This document shows, one piece after another, positions 1 through 6,173 of a stretch of DNA of 9,355 nt. Under the pieces are notes generated by a model, which made no database searches, had not been told where the DNA came from, and saw nothing but the letters and a program-made list of their open reading frames with translations. Source of the stretch: Bacteroidales bacterium (GTDB lineage Bacteria > Bacteroidota > Bacteroidia > Bacteroidales > WCHB1-69); NCBI GenBank assembly GCA_031272415.1, contig JAISTU010000003.1, positions 1 through 9,355 on the forward strand. Direction: 5' to 3'. The first letter of the stretch is position 1. The number at the start of each line of letters is the position of its first letter. Both the position numbers and the translations under genes were made by a program.

Positions 1-34
1 CCGCCTTCGGACATACAATCCTTTTTCTACTCAT
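1..34 (-). CDS. Start of an unidentified gene running off the left edge (partial)
   Basis: An ATG at 34-32 opens a frame that stays open to the window edge and reads MSRKRIVCPKA. The product cannot be named from 11 codons. A promoter-like -7 box (TATCTTTG, 78-71) lies 36 bases upstream, almost the same distance as the matching box in front of the glycosyltransferase gene at 8504. That spacing is the main reason to believe this start. The leader between box and ATG is almost pure A/T, usual for Bacteroidota starts without a Shine-Dalgarno site. A second in-frame or out-of-frame ATG a few codons later is possible, so the exact start is uncertain. Confidence 0.5.
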   Translation of the reverse strand, partial: MSRKRIVCPKA

Positions 35-68
35 ATTATTTATTTAATCTTATTTAAATTAATACTCT

Positions 69-104
69 TACAAAGATACACTTTTTTTCCTTTTATCGCT
101 GCAA
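69..104 (-). promoter_or_regulatory. Bacteroidota-type promoter for the gene leaving the left edge
   Basis: On the minus strand TATCTTTG (78-71) matches the Bacteroidota -7 consensus TAnnTTTG. A TTTG at 105-102, 23 bases upstream, can serve as the -33 element; this is the long end of the accepted spacer range. The 13-base word GTGTATCTTTGTA is repeated exactly at 5100-5088 and with one change at 8549-8537. Transcription would start near 65, leaving a leader of about 30 bases before the ATG at 34. Confidence 0.6.
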
Positions 105-138
105 AAAAATATAAAGCCTAAAAATTAACCGATTGTAG

Positions 139-158
139 GGGTAAGGCATGCCTTGCCC
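139..158. repeat. Short palindrome of the dispersed intergenic type
   Basis: The core aaggcatgcctt (143-154) is a perfect palindrome. It extends through a T-G position (142/155) to ggg/ccc (139-141 and 156-158). The flank gattgtagggg resembles the start of short palindromic repeats that I recall as dispersed in many environmental Bacteroidota genomes. That family assignment is from memory and not demonstrable in one window. The element near 8585 begins with the similar word ttgtag. Confidence 0.45.
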
Positions 159-214
159 GAAAATGGTGCATGAAGAAAGGTGAAAGGGTAAAAAAATCAC
201 TCTCCAATTTCAAA

Positions 215-308
215 TTACCCAAAAGCCCGCCATCTTAAAAAAAAAGGTTATCGAGCAAATTTGAAAAGCCCGCCTGCTTTTTTTAAAAGCAGGCGGGCTT
301 TTGGGTAA
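215..308. repeat. Nested inverted repeats surrounding the terminator
   Basis: The 17-base word at 215-231 (ttacccaaaagcccgcc) recurs exactly, inverted, at 292-308. The right copy overlaps the right arm of the terminator hairpin, so the two pairings exclude each other. The core aaaagcccgcc is present three times: forward at 221-231 and 265-275, and inverted within 292-302. The words gttatcgagcaaattt (247-262) and ggtggcgagcaattc (333-347) are also related. The region looks like a terminator that was partly copied and inverted beside itself. Confidence 0.6.
264..302 (-). terminator. Strong intrinsic terminator of the four-gene operon
   Basis: The arms 264-281 and 285-302 are perfect 18-base reverse complements around a 3-base loop. 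The GC-rich core of 10 pairs (gcccgcctgc with gcaggcgggc) is bounded by A/T runs. On the minus strand the stem ends in GGGCTTTT about 80 bases after the stop codon at 385, the expected place for termination of the operon. The same A and T runs flank it on the other strand, so it could work in both directions, although no plus-strand gene approaches it. The U tract is short and interrupted beyond four bases. Confidence 0.75.
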
Positions 309-384
309 AAGGTGGCTATCTTTTACTCAAAAGGTGGCGAGCAATTCAATGAAACCTCTTTTTGCGTTATTTATGATGCCTTTT

Positions 385-1773
385 TCACCAACACACCCCA
401 ATCCCTACACTGTGCATAAAAGGCTGCACATAATTCCGTTTTTCTTCATTGGTAATGCGGTAAGAAAAAGTGTAACGCAGGACAAGTCTGGTGATTTTGA
501 CCGTCATTCCTGCTTCGGCAATAGGGACATGATACGGCACTGCTTTTAATTTTTCTGCCGACAAATCACCACCTTCATAGCGAATTTCCTCCTCATCGGC
601 ATTTTTATATGTAAAAGCACCCATCAAATGATAGCCAGCCCCAAAATGTAACCAAACAGGAAAATATTTGGTTACCTCCTTCGGCACAAGCCGCACATTT
701 AAACCCAATTGCATGCCAATATCGGCTCTGACTGCTTTTGGATAATCTTTGAGCAACATGTTGAAAAATTCAGTATTGGTAGTCAATGACCAATACACAC
801 CCGCTCCATGATTTCTATATTTCCCCAAATGAATGCCAATGGGCAACATTAAATAAGGCTTTTGATGCCGACTGATACCAAACTCGTAAGTAAAAACACC
901 TTCTAAAAGTTTGTCGCCTTTTAGTTCTTTTTCACAATCTTGCAGTTTTTGCAAACAAGTATCTTTTTTCCCGCTACAATCCATTTCGAGCATCCTTTTA
1001 TAGAGTATTTGTGCTTTTTCAAATTCTTTGTGTTTAAAAAAGAACTCTGCTCGGTGGAAATATTTTTGGCAATAATAACTGATTTGTCTTGTCATTTCTC
1101 GATATTTTGCACTTGCTTTTTTATCTAATGAATTGATTGTTTGTATTTTACCGTAATAAAGAGCCGCATTTTCATAATCCAATAACAATTCAGACTCTTT
1201 TGCTTTATGATACCAAACTACAATGGAATCAATGGCTTGTAACTTTGTAATCAACTCCTCATTTATCAATGGAGCATCGTAACATTTTTGTGCTTTGTCA
1301 AACAATTCTTTTGCCTCGTCATATCGTTGTTCGGCATACAGTTTCATGGCATCATTGTAAAGAGGTTGCGAACATTCAATCAATGAAATAACAAATTGTA
1401 GAGCCATTTTGGGACTTAAAACAGGCGTTATTTCCAATGGCAATGGAGACTCTTTTGATGATATTTCGATTTTTCTGTCTAAATTGTGATAATGATTATC
1501 TGTATTAAATGCCAAAATATATTCCCTTATTGGTCCATTTACTCTTGAATTTAATATTTTAATGTCAGGGTCAACATTGGACTTAAAACTCAATTCCACA
1601 CCGGCAGGAGCAATAAAAGTAATGCATGCATCGCTTATTTTATAAGAAGATGCACAAGCACGGTCATCATTTCCATCGCTGATTACAATGGGGTCTGATA
1701 TTGATAAATTTTGAGCATCAACCGAATACAAAAGGAAAGGGATACAAAACAATAAATAGAAAATTTTCTTCAT
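385..1773 (-). CDS. Exported TPR protein with barrel-like C-terminal half, unknown function
   Basis: This 462-aa protein is not one I recognise by name. Residues 1-20 form a signal peptide (MKK, hydrophobic stretch, probable cut after VDA), so it is exported. Residues 21-125 look beta-rich. Three TPR-like helix pairs follow, near 139-165 (LYAEQRYDEAKELFDKA), 186-215 and 236-265, probably a protein-binding platform. From about 290 the sequence changes to alternating aromatic and polar strands and ends in tryptophan (SVGIGVCW), a pattern seen in outer-membrane beta-barrels. At about 170 residues it would be a small barrel. It is the last gene of the operon. Its ATG overlaps the upstream stop as ATGA (1773-1770), which suggests translational coupling. 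The perfect hairpin at 264-302 follows the gene. The barrel reading is inference from strand pattern. Confidence 0.85.
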   Translation of the reverse strand: MKKIFYLLFCIPFLLYSVDAQNLSISDPIVISDGNDDRACASSYKISDACITFIAPAGVELSFKSNVDPDIKILNSRVNGPIREYILAFNTDNHYHNLDRKIEISSKESPLPLEITPVLSPKMALQFVISLIECSQPLYNDAMKLYAEQRYDEAKELFDKAQKCYDAPLINEELITKLQAIDSIVVWYHKAKESELLLDYENAALYYGKIQTINSLDKKASAKYREMTRQISYYCQKYFHRAEFFFKHKEFEKAQILYKRMLEMDCSGKKDTCLQKLQDCEKELKGDKLLEGVFTYEFGISRHQKPYLMLPIGIHLGKYRNHGAGVYWSLTTNTEFFNMLLKDYPKAVRADIGMQLGLNVRLVPKEVTKYFPVWLHFGAGYHLMGAFTYKNADEEEIRYEGGDLSAEKLKAVPYHVPIAEAGMTVKITRLVLRYTFSYRITNEEKRNYVQPFMHSVGIGVCW

Positions 1774-2747
1774 CGGGTTATATCAAAAGATGTTACTCTA
1801 AAAACTTCTTCTTTTTTCAACTGTTGTCCGTTGTATTTTTCAGGCTGCCAAGTGCGAATGTGTATCATAGGCTCATTTTCATTGGCAAAATCTATCATCA
1901 AAAATACATATCCCTTGTCTTTGTAATATTCCGTATTCCAAACTTGAAAGAACACAACGCCATATAAATCGGGATACTTTGGATGTTGCTGAATTTCATA
2001 ATCTTTAAATTCAATGTTCAAATATTTATTGATTTTGAAAAGATATGCCAACTTGTCCAAATATTGTTTTTTTGTTTGTGTAGTATAAACAATCTTTTCT
2101 TTGGGAACGCTCACCGTGTTGTCGGTAGTGGCAACTTTTACCACTTTTCCTGTAATAATAAGTGCGTTATCGCTAAATACCATTTTCAAAAAGCCTGTAT
2201 CTTTGGTATTGTAGGCGGTGCGAAACTTTTCTACAAAATCCAAAATACGCTGCCGGCGAATAAATTCTTTTACCTCTTTACCTCCATCCAAAACAGCACT
2301 TATATCTTGGTTTTCAGGAATTTGATAAATTTCGCAAATAGTGCCTCCTTTGGTAAAATTCAACACAAGGCTTTGTTTTTGCCCTGCATTTTCCGCCTCC
2401 GGCATAAAAACAGGAATATCACGCAATTGATAACCACCGTCTGCTCTATGCATGATTTTGCGGTCAATTTCGGTAACCGAACAGTTGAAATGCCCCGTTT
2501 CCGTCCATATACTTAAAATTGTCTTTTGGGCAGTGGGTAAAATGTCAATGCTGTCAAAAACAGGCTGTTCGCCAAGCGCAAAAGCCATCCCCATTTCCGA
2601 CAAAAAACGAGAACTATTGTCCTCAATTTTGGCTTTGAGCAAACTGTCGCTCATACCGTCCAAAATATGAACTTTCACGTCAAACTGCGACTTTGCCACA
2701 CACATCAACAGGAAAAATCCTGCTACTAATAATATTCTTCTTCTCAT
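1770..2747 (-). CDS. Exported NTF2-like domain protein of a Bacteroidales-type family
   Basis: This 325-aa protein begins with a signal peptide (MRRRILLVAG, hydrophobic core, probable cut near residue 20, AKS|Q). Residues 21-160 form an N-terminal domain I cannot name. Residues about 169-301 look like an NTF2/SnoaL-type alpha+beta domain: a helix with ILDFVEKFRTAYNTKD, then FSDNALIITGKV, a helix around QYLDKLAYLFKINKYLN, and strands including YGVVFFQVWN, GYVFLMIDF and IHIRTWQPE. I recall close relatives from Bacteroides and Parabacteroides, usually annotated as hypothetical or nuclear transport factor 2 family; this is memory, not a search. They share the ITGKV and RTWQP segments and an EEVF...FDI ending, seen here as EEVFRVTSFDI. 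The NTF2 fold hosts both enzymes and binding proteins, so no reaction can be assigned. It lies 53 bases after the preceding gene and overlaps the next by four bases. Confidence 0.85.
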   Translation of the reverse strand: MRRRILLVAGFFLLMCVAKSQFDVKVHILDGMSDSLLKAKIEDNSSRFLSEMGMAFALGEQPVFDSIDILPTAQKTILSIWTETGHFNCSVTEIDRKIMHRADGGYQLRDIPVFMPEAENAGQKQSLVLNFTKGGTICEIYQIPENQDISAVLDGGKEVKEFIRRQRILDFVEKFRTAYNTKDTGFLKMVFSDNALIITGKVVKVATTDNTVSVPKEKIVYTTQTKKQYLDKLAYLFKINKYLNIEFKDYEIQQHPKYPDLYGVVFFQVWNTEYYKDKGYVFLMIDFANENEPMIHIRTWQPEKYNGQQLKKEEVFRVTSFDITR

Positions 2748-2800
2748 CTTCCGTATAATTTTATTTATTCTGTTATATATTTAATGTAATGATTATCAAT

Positions 2801-3916
2801 TTAATGAAACAGGTTTTTAATATTGTCCTGCGGGATATGGGTAAACAATTCGGCTTCTATAACTCCATTGGGGTCAAAAAGTGTTTCTTTGCTGCAAGTG
2901 AGCAACAACAGGTGAATGTAGTTGTAAGCCACGCTGTGCAACACCAAATAGACATTGATTTTACCTGCCGTATCGCACTCTGCAAAGGCATAACTTTGGC
3001 AGTCGTTTTCAAAAAAACAGGTGAAATCATTGAGTTTTATCTCAAATTCGGGTGTAAAACGTCCATACATCCTGTGCTTGATATGCAACTTTAAATTGCT
3101 TTGCATCTGCGGTGTCAATAAGAGATTTTTCAATGAAATTTCAGGCAAATTGTTGTCAAAAAGCGGATAAAATCTGCCGTTGCTGTCTTTTTTGCAAATT
3201 TGTTGGTTATTCAACTGCTCCACGATGAAAAAATTGCCGTTTCGGGAATAAAAATCTTTTCCTGTATCTACCTTATCTAATTCATTTTCAGAAAAATAAT
3301 AAGGCATAGAAAAACTGTCTTTGCAATGACTTGGCGGCAGTTGCTCATTGATTACAAATTCAGCCTCTTTTTTATTGGTACCAAAAATCAATTCGCGATT
3401 AGAAGGGAACGTCATTTCCAAACTTTCACCGTTAGCAAACTCCCACAATACCCAATAACTATCTTTTAGTTGTTGCCAATGAAATTGGACAGGTTCTTTC
3501 ATGGTATTGAGCAATGAAGCCACATTGGTAACTTTGCTTTTTGCTTGTAAATTATTTTTTATCAAAGAAATATGATACTCTTCCAACTTATTTGTCAGGT
3601 TATTGATTTTATAGTTGAGCAACAAATCCAACATAACCCGCTCAATAAAATCGCATATTGGCTTGTTTATCAACTCCTTGCTCTCTTTGCTAAACAGCGA
3701 AATGCCCAAATGTGCGATTTCATTTTTATCGTTATAACTCACCGTGAGCATTTTGCCTTGCAAAACCTTTGGACAATTGAAAATGCTGTCTTTGGCTGGG
3801 ATGCTTTTAGGGGGAAGCATTTTGCCGATATATTGCAATCGTAGCGAGGCGTAGTTTTGAGCCTGCACAAACGTTAAAGACATAAATAACAGTGAGATAA
3901 CGATTCTTGTTTTCAT
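2801..3916 (-). CDS. Exported protein of unknown function, second gene of the operon
   Basis: I do not recognise this 371-aa protein. A clear signal peptide covers residues 1-19 (MKTRIVISLLFMSLTFVQA, then Q), so it is exported. No lipobox cysteine follows the hydrophobic core, so it is probably not a lipoprotein, and there is no further membrane segment. The mature part has segments such as KMLTVSYNDKNEIAHLGISLFS and DSYWVLWEFANGESLEMTFPSN, which suggest alternating strands and helices. It also has scattered cysteines (CDF, HCKDSF, ICKKDS, CFFENDCQ, FAECD) that could form disulfides. It starts four bases after the stop of the membrane-anchored TPR gene and precedes the NTF2-like gene. That tight packing is the best clue that it works with them in the cell envelope. 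Confidence 0.85.
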   Translation of the reverse strand: MKTRIVISLLFMSLTFVQAQNYASLRLQYIGKMLPPKSIPAKDSIFNCPKVLQGKMLTVSYNDKNEIAHLGISLFSKESKELINKPICDFIERVMLDLLLNYKINNLTNKLEEYHISLIKNNLQAKSKVTNVASLLNTMKEPVQFHWQQLKDSYWVLWEFANGESLEMTFPSNRELIFGTNKKEAEFVINEQLPPSHCKDSFSMPYYFSENELDKVDTGKDFYSRNGNFFIVEQLNNQQICKKDSNGRFYPLFDNNLPEISLKNLLLTPQMQSNLKLHIKHRMYGRFTPEFEIKLNDFTCFFENDCQSYAFAECDTAGKINVYLVLHSVAYNYIHLLLLTCSKETLFDPNGVIEAELFTHIPQDNIKNLFH

Positions 3917-3920
3917 AAAA

Positions 3921-4799
3921 TTATTTTATTTCATTGTCGCGATTTAAAAATCTTATCGGCACTTTTTTGAAAATCGGAAGAAGCGAAACAATAACGCCCA
4001 AAGCACTCAATATAATACCTATAATGGTCAATATCAGCCCTCTTTCGCCCTCTGCTTCGGCTTTTTGTTTCTGCTCATCCAATCGTGCAATGATGTCAAG
4101 CAGACTTACAGCCGTTTCGTTATCTCCATTTGCCTGCAATTCTTTCACTTTTTCTAAAACAACTTCACGGCTCTTGTTATAATTATTATCCGCACTTTTA
4201 GCAACAAAAGGTGTTTTGTTTTCCAAATTATCAATCACTTTATCTATTTTTATTTGAAGGGAGTCCGTTGCTCGTTCAATAATTTCACGCTTTGGCTTTG
4301 TGCTATCGGGTTGATTTTTTACAACCGCGTTGATATTTTGCATTGCCTGTTGAGCGTCAATGTGAATTTTTGATGAAATATCCACATTGTCGGTATGCTC
4401 TTTCTTTTTTAACGCTGCTATTTTAGTACGTGTATTGGCAGATTCTTTTCCATTGGGAACTAATTCCAAATATTTTTCATAAAAAGCAATGGCTGTCGAC
4501 ACATTTTCTGCATTATCAGGTTTCGCTGCATACATATTCCCGATTTTGAGATAAGGAATGGCTTGTTTGTCATCCATATACAAAATACTTCGATAAATGC
4601 TTATCGCCTCATCAAAATTGCCCGACCGCTCTGCCTTTTGAGCGTTGCTGTAAAGTAGAGACAAATGATCGCGAGTAACTTCAATCTTTTCCTGTGCTTG
4701 CATGCACATCATGCTGATACAGAAGAAAATGCAACATACTACTTTCTTTATTGATTTCCTTCTTAAAATGTTAAATGTTTTTCTGTTTTTGCTTACCAT
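3921..4799 (-). CDS. Membrane-anchored TPR protein, first gene of the exported operon
   Basis: The 292-aa product has a long positively charged N-terminus (MVSKNRKTFNILRRKSIKK) and a hydrophobic run ending MQA|Q near residue 35, typical of an export signal. Two TPR motifs follow at about 46-78 (AQKAERSGNFDEAISIYRSIL) and 81-115 (KIGNMYAA...AIAFYEKYLELVPNG). Residues 130-250 are charged, probably helical and partly coiled-coil. A single transmembrane helix lies near 254-277 (GLILTIIGIILSALGVIVSL), then a short basic tail. The likely topology is a periplasmic TPR domain anchored by the C-terminal helix. The start at 4799 gives a complete n-region. Upstream lies a leader of nearly 300 bases with a rod-shaped fold and a promoter-like site at 5088-5100. 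TPRs usually scaffold protein assemblies; the partners are plausibly the three exported proteins encoded downstream. Confidence 0.85.
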   Translation of the reverse strand: MVSKNRKTFNILRRKSIKKVVCCIFFCISMMCMQAQEKIEVTRDHLSLLYSNAQKAERSGNFDEAISIYRSILYMDDKQAIPYLKIGNMYAAKPDNAENVSTAIAFYEKYLELVPNGKESANTRTKIAALKKKEHTDNVDISSKIHIDAQQAMQNINAVVKNQPDSTKPKREIIERATDSLQIKIDKVIDNLENKTPFVAKSADNNYNKSREVVLEKVKELQANGDNETAVSLLDIIARLDEQKQKAEAEGERGLILTIIGIILSALGVIVSLLPIFKKVPIRFLNRDNEIK

Positions 4800-4821
4800 A
4801 CTTTTTTTTTCTTACTTTTTA

Positions 4822-5040
4822 GAGAACTTCTTTGGCTCGTTTCTCCGACAGGCAAACAAAAAGACGTGAAATTGCTCCTGAAATCTTTTCGCCTGCTTAT
4901 TTTCTGATGTAGGCTCTGGTAAGACCGTAGTGATAAAATAAGCATTGAACAAATCACGCCCTTTGGCGTGAACTTTCAACAAACTTATTCTCTATCACTA
5001 TTTGAAATTTACCAGATTTCACATCAGTGAGAATAAGAGC
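4822..5040 (-). ncRNA. Candidate structured RNA: rod-like fold, possible 6S-like sRNA or operon leader
   Basis: Read on the minus strand, seven helices stack almost collinearly towards one apex: 5037-5032 with 4901-4896, 5027-5021 with 4910-4904, 5015-5009 with 4922-4916, 5000-4993 with 4935-4928, 4989-4984 with 4942-4937, 4979-4975 with 4949-4945, and 4971-4965 with 4960-4954. That is about 46 pairs broken by small internal loops, with an AAAG apical loop. Two weaker hairpins follow: CAGGC/GCCTG (4895-4849) and GAGAA/TTCTC (4845-4822). A promoter-like box lies about 50 bases upstream at 5100-5088. A long rod interrupted by a central bubble recalls 6S RNA, but I cannot confirm homology and see no U-tract terminator after it. 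It may instead be the 5' leader of the exported operon, which starts at 4799, or an aged DNA palindrome. Because it is an inverted repeat, the strand rests on the promoter alone. Confidence 0.45.
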
Positions 5041-5087
5041 GTTAAAGCCCTGTATTTTTAATAATTACAAAAAAAAAATTACTGAAA

Positions 5088-5100
5088 TACAAAGATACAC
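5088..5100 (-). promoter_or_regulatory. Promoter-like site upstream of the rod RNA and four-gene operon
   Basis: The minus strand reads GTGTATCTTTGTA, identical over 13 bases to the site at 81-69. The -7 match is TATCTTTG (5097-5090). No TTG is found at the expected -33 position, where the sequence is mostly T and A. Transcription would begin near 5083. The first start codon lies about 290 bases downstream, against about 35 at the two sister sites, so the transcript has a long leader or ends before the operon. Confidence 0.55.
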
Positions 5101-5140
5101 AATTTTTTGAATTAAAAATAAAAAAACCTTTTTTTTAATT

Positions 5141-5177
5141 GAGAATGGAGAATGGAGAATTATTTTTTTTTTTTTTT
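5141..5177. repeat. Heptamer array gagaatg followed by a T15 run
   Basis: The heptamer gagaatg is repeated almost three times without error at 5141-5160. Three bases later comes an uninterrupted run of 15 T (5163-5177). Both are prone to slippage in replication. They lie between the promoter-like site at 5088-5100 and the fold-back element, just upstream of that promoter. Confidence 0.8.
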
Positions 5178-5350
5178 GCATTTTCGCACCACCCTTGTCT
5201 GAACTTTGATATGGAATGATTAAAATGATTACCATGATTTCACACAAATCAAAAAAATCATACGAAAATCAAAGTTCAGACAATTTTTAAAATCATAATA
5301 ATCATATAAATCTTATGAAAATCAGTGGTTCAGACAAATGCAAAAAAAAA
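5169..5350. repeat. Fold-back (MITE-like) element with nested inverted arms
   Basis: Outer arms of 13 bases (tttttttttgcat at 5169-5181 and its exact reverse complement at 5338-5350) enclose inner arms ttgtctgaac (5195-5204) and gttcagacaa (5328-5337). A third copy, inverted, lies in the middle: the 16 bases at 5195-5210 match 5268-5283 exactly in inverted orientation. Between the arms the words atgatt (5216, 5225, 5234) and later aatcat (5256, 5291, 5300) recur at roughly 9-11-base steps, folding about tgattt/aaatca (5235-5251). There is no reading frame and I see no target-site duplication. I recall TCTGAAC-ended repeats with internal aatcat words in other Bacteroidota genomes, which would make this a non-autonomous element. 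It also lies where rsmA transcription should end and may act as its terminator. Confidence 0.65.
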
Positions 5351-5362
5351 TAGAAAAATCTA

Positions 5363-5403
5363 CAATCGTAAATCCCCAATCGTAAATCTACACTCTACAC
5401 TCT
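5363..5403. repeat. Period-14 and period-7 repeats at the end of rsmA
   Basis: The word caatcgtaaatc occurs at 5363-5374 and again at 5377-5388, a period of 14. Immediately after, ctacact is repeated twice (5388-5394 and 5395-5401). The second array encodes the last residues and the stop codon of rsmA, so a change in copy number would alter the end of that protein. Confidence 0.75.
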
Positions 5404-6173
5404 GAAAAATAAGTGTTTTGTGCTAATTGTATAAAATCATCTGTTGATAATTGTTCAGGGCGAAGATTAAAAATTGTATTTGATTGAAAATCAGGATTAA
5501 AATTTATATTTTTGAGTGAATTTCGCAATGTTTTTCGCCTTTGATTAAAAGATGTTTTGACAATGTTTTTAAATACTTTTTCATCGCAAGGCAAAGTTGT
5601 CGTTTCATTACGGAGCAAGCGAATGACGGCAGAATCTACCTTTGGTGGAGGCAAAAACACATCAGGTGGCACATCAAACAAATATTCCGTTGTATAGTAT
5701 GCCTGCAAAAGAACGCTCAAAATACCATAATTTTTGCTGCCATTGGGAGACGTTATCCGTAATGCGACTTCTTTTTGAAACATGCCTGTTAATTCAACTA
5801 CTAAATCTTTGTATTCCAACATTTTAAACAAAATTTGCGAAGAAATATTGTAAGGAAAATTGCCAATAATTGAAAATTTTTGCTGTGAAAAAAGATGCGA
5901 TAAATCGGTTTTTAAAAAATCTTTTTCCGTCACTTTTCCATTTAAAGCAGAAAAATGTTGCAATAAGTATTCAACAGATTGATTATCAATCTCTATTATT
6001 TTCAAATTCAGATTTTCTTTTGCCAATAAATATTGGGTCAAAACGCCCATTCCTGCGCCAATTTCAAGTACATTTCCCGTCTCTGCTTTGAGAGCCGAAA
6101 CAATGTCAAACGCAATGCTTTCATCCTTTAAAAAATGCTGTCCTAAACGTTTTTTTGCTTTAACAAAATCCAT
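5388..6173 (-). CDS. rsmA: 16S rRNA (adenine1518-N6/adenine1519-N6)-dimethyltransferase RsmA (KsgA)
   Basis: The enzyme transfers four methyl groups from S-adenosylmethionine to the two adjacent adenines in the loop of helix 45 of 16S rRNA, late in 30S assembly. The family motifs are all visible. KKRLGQHFL lies at residues 7-15. The SAM-binding motif EIGAGMGVLT is at 37-46 and the acidic ribose-binding residues IIEID at 59-63. The catalytic NFPYNIS is at 105-111; F for the usual L is a normal variant. Further motifs are MFQKEVALRI at 131-140, PPPKVDSAV at 175-183 and the C-terminal FNQRRKTLRNSL at 209-220. At 261 aa it has the usual length. Its ATG directly follows the TAA of the glycosyltransferase gene (TAAATG), so the two are co-transcribed and probably translationally coupled. 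The last residues (SECRV) and the TAG stop are encoded by a heptamer repeat and look like an added tail. Confidence 0.96.
   Translation of the reverse strand: MDFVKAKKRLGQHFLKDESIAFDIVSALKAETGNVLEIGAGMGVLTQYLLAKENLNLKIIEIDNQSVEYLLQHFSALNGKVTEKDFLKTDLSHLFSQQKFSIIGNFPYNISSQILFKMLEYKDLVVELTGMFQKEVALRITSPNGSKNYGILSVLLQAYYTTEYLFDVPPDVFLPPPKVDSAVIRLLRNETTTLPCDEKVFKNIVKTSFNQRRKTLRNSLKNINFNPDFQSNTIFNLRPEQLSTDDFIQLAQNTYFSECRV

Larger units (their letters stand above)
35..384. other. Intergenic region with repeats, terminator and promoter; no gene
   Basis: These 350 bases separate the four-gene operon from the gene at the left edge. They hold the promoter at 69-104, a short palindrome at 139-158, the terminator at 264-302 and a nest of related repeats around it. 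The word aaaaggtggc occurs twice (307-316 and 329-338). A small hairpin can form between gtaaaag (305-311) and cttttac (320-326). The short plus-strand reading frame that begins at 301 runs antisense into the last gene of the operon and looks spurious. Confidence 0.6.
4800..5387. other. 588-base gap between rsmA and the exported operon: RNA-like fold, promoter, repeats
   Basis: No convincing protein is encoded here. From left to right the gap holds small hairpins (4822-4896), the rod-shaped inverted repeat (4895-5040), a promoter-like site (5088-5100), a heptamer array (5141-5160), a run of 15 T (5163-5177), a fold-back element (5169-5350) and another set of 14/7-base repeats running into the end of rsmA. 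The longest reading frame, a 60-residue one on the minus strand, is low-complexity and overlaps the promoter and repeats. Confidence 0.6.

Noticed and set aside
105..111. RsmA catalytic motif NFPYNIS read as a damaged NLPYNIS
   Set aside because: The required N, P and Y are kept, and a hydrophobic F at the second position is tolerated in the family; all other motifs are intact. Positions given are residues of the 5388-6173 protein.
301..549. Plus-strand reading frame of 82 codons
   Set aside because: It starts inside the terminator repeat region and runs antisense to the end of the 462-aa gene; the peptide has no recognisable features.
1983..2516. Plus-strand reading frame of 177 codons
   Set aside because: It lies wholly antisense to the NTF2-like gene, whose signal peptide, domain pattern and operon spacing are convincing. 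The peptide is rich in Phe, Ile, Cys and Asn, as expected of an antisense shadow.
4980..4987. Second -7-like match TAAGTTTG on the minus strand
   Set aside because: It lies inside a helix of the rod fold and lacks the GTG...TA context of the other three sites; in AT-rich DNA such a match is expected by chance.
4822..5040. tmRNA, SRP RNA or RNase P RNA
   Set aside because: None of the recognisable conserved segments (tRNA-like ends, GGAA tetraloop SRP core, GAGGAAAGTCC) is present.
5065..5247. Minus-strand frame of 60 codons
   Set aside because: The peptide is dominated by Lys, Ile and Phe from A/T runs and overlaps the T15 tract, heptamer array and promoter box.
5195..5337. Possible CRISPR array (recurring aatcat words with spacing)
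   Set aside because: Repeat units are only about 6 bases, the steps are 9-11 bases, and the arms are inverted; there are no spacers or cas genes.
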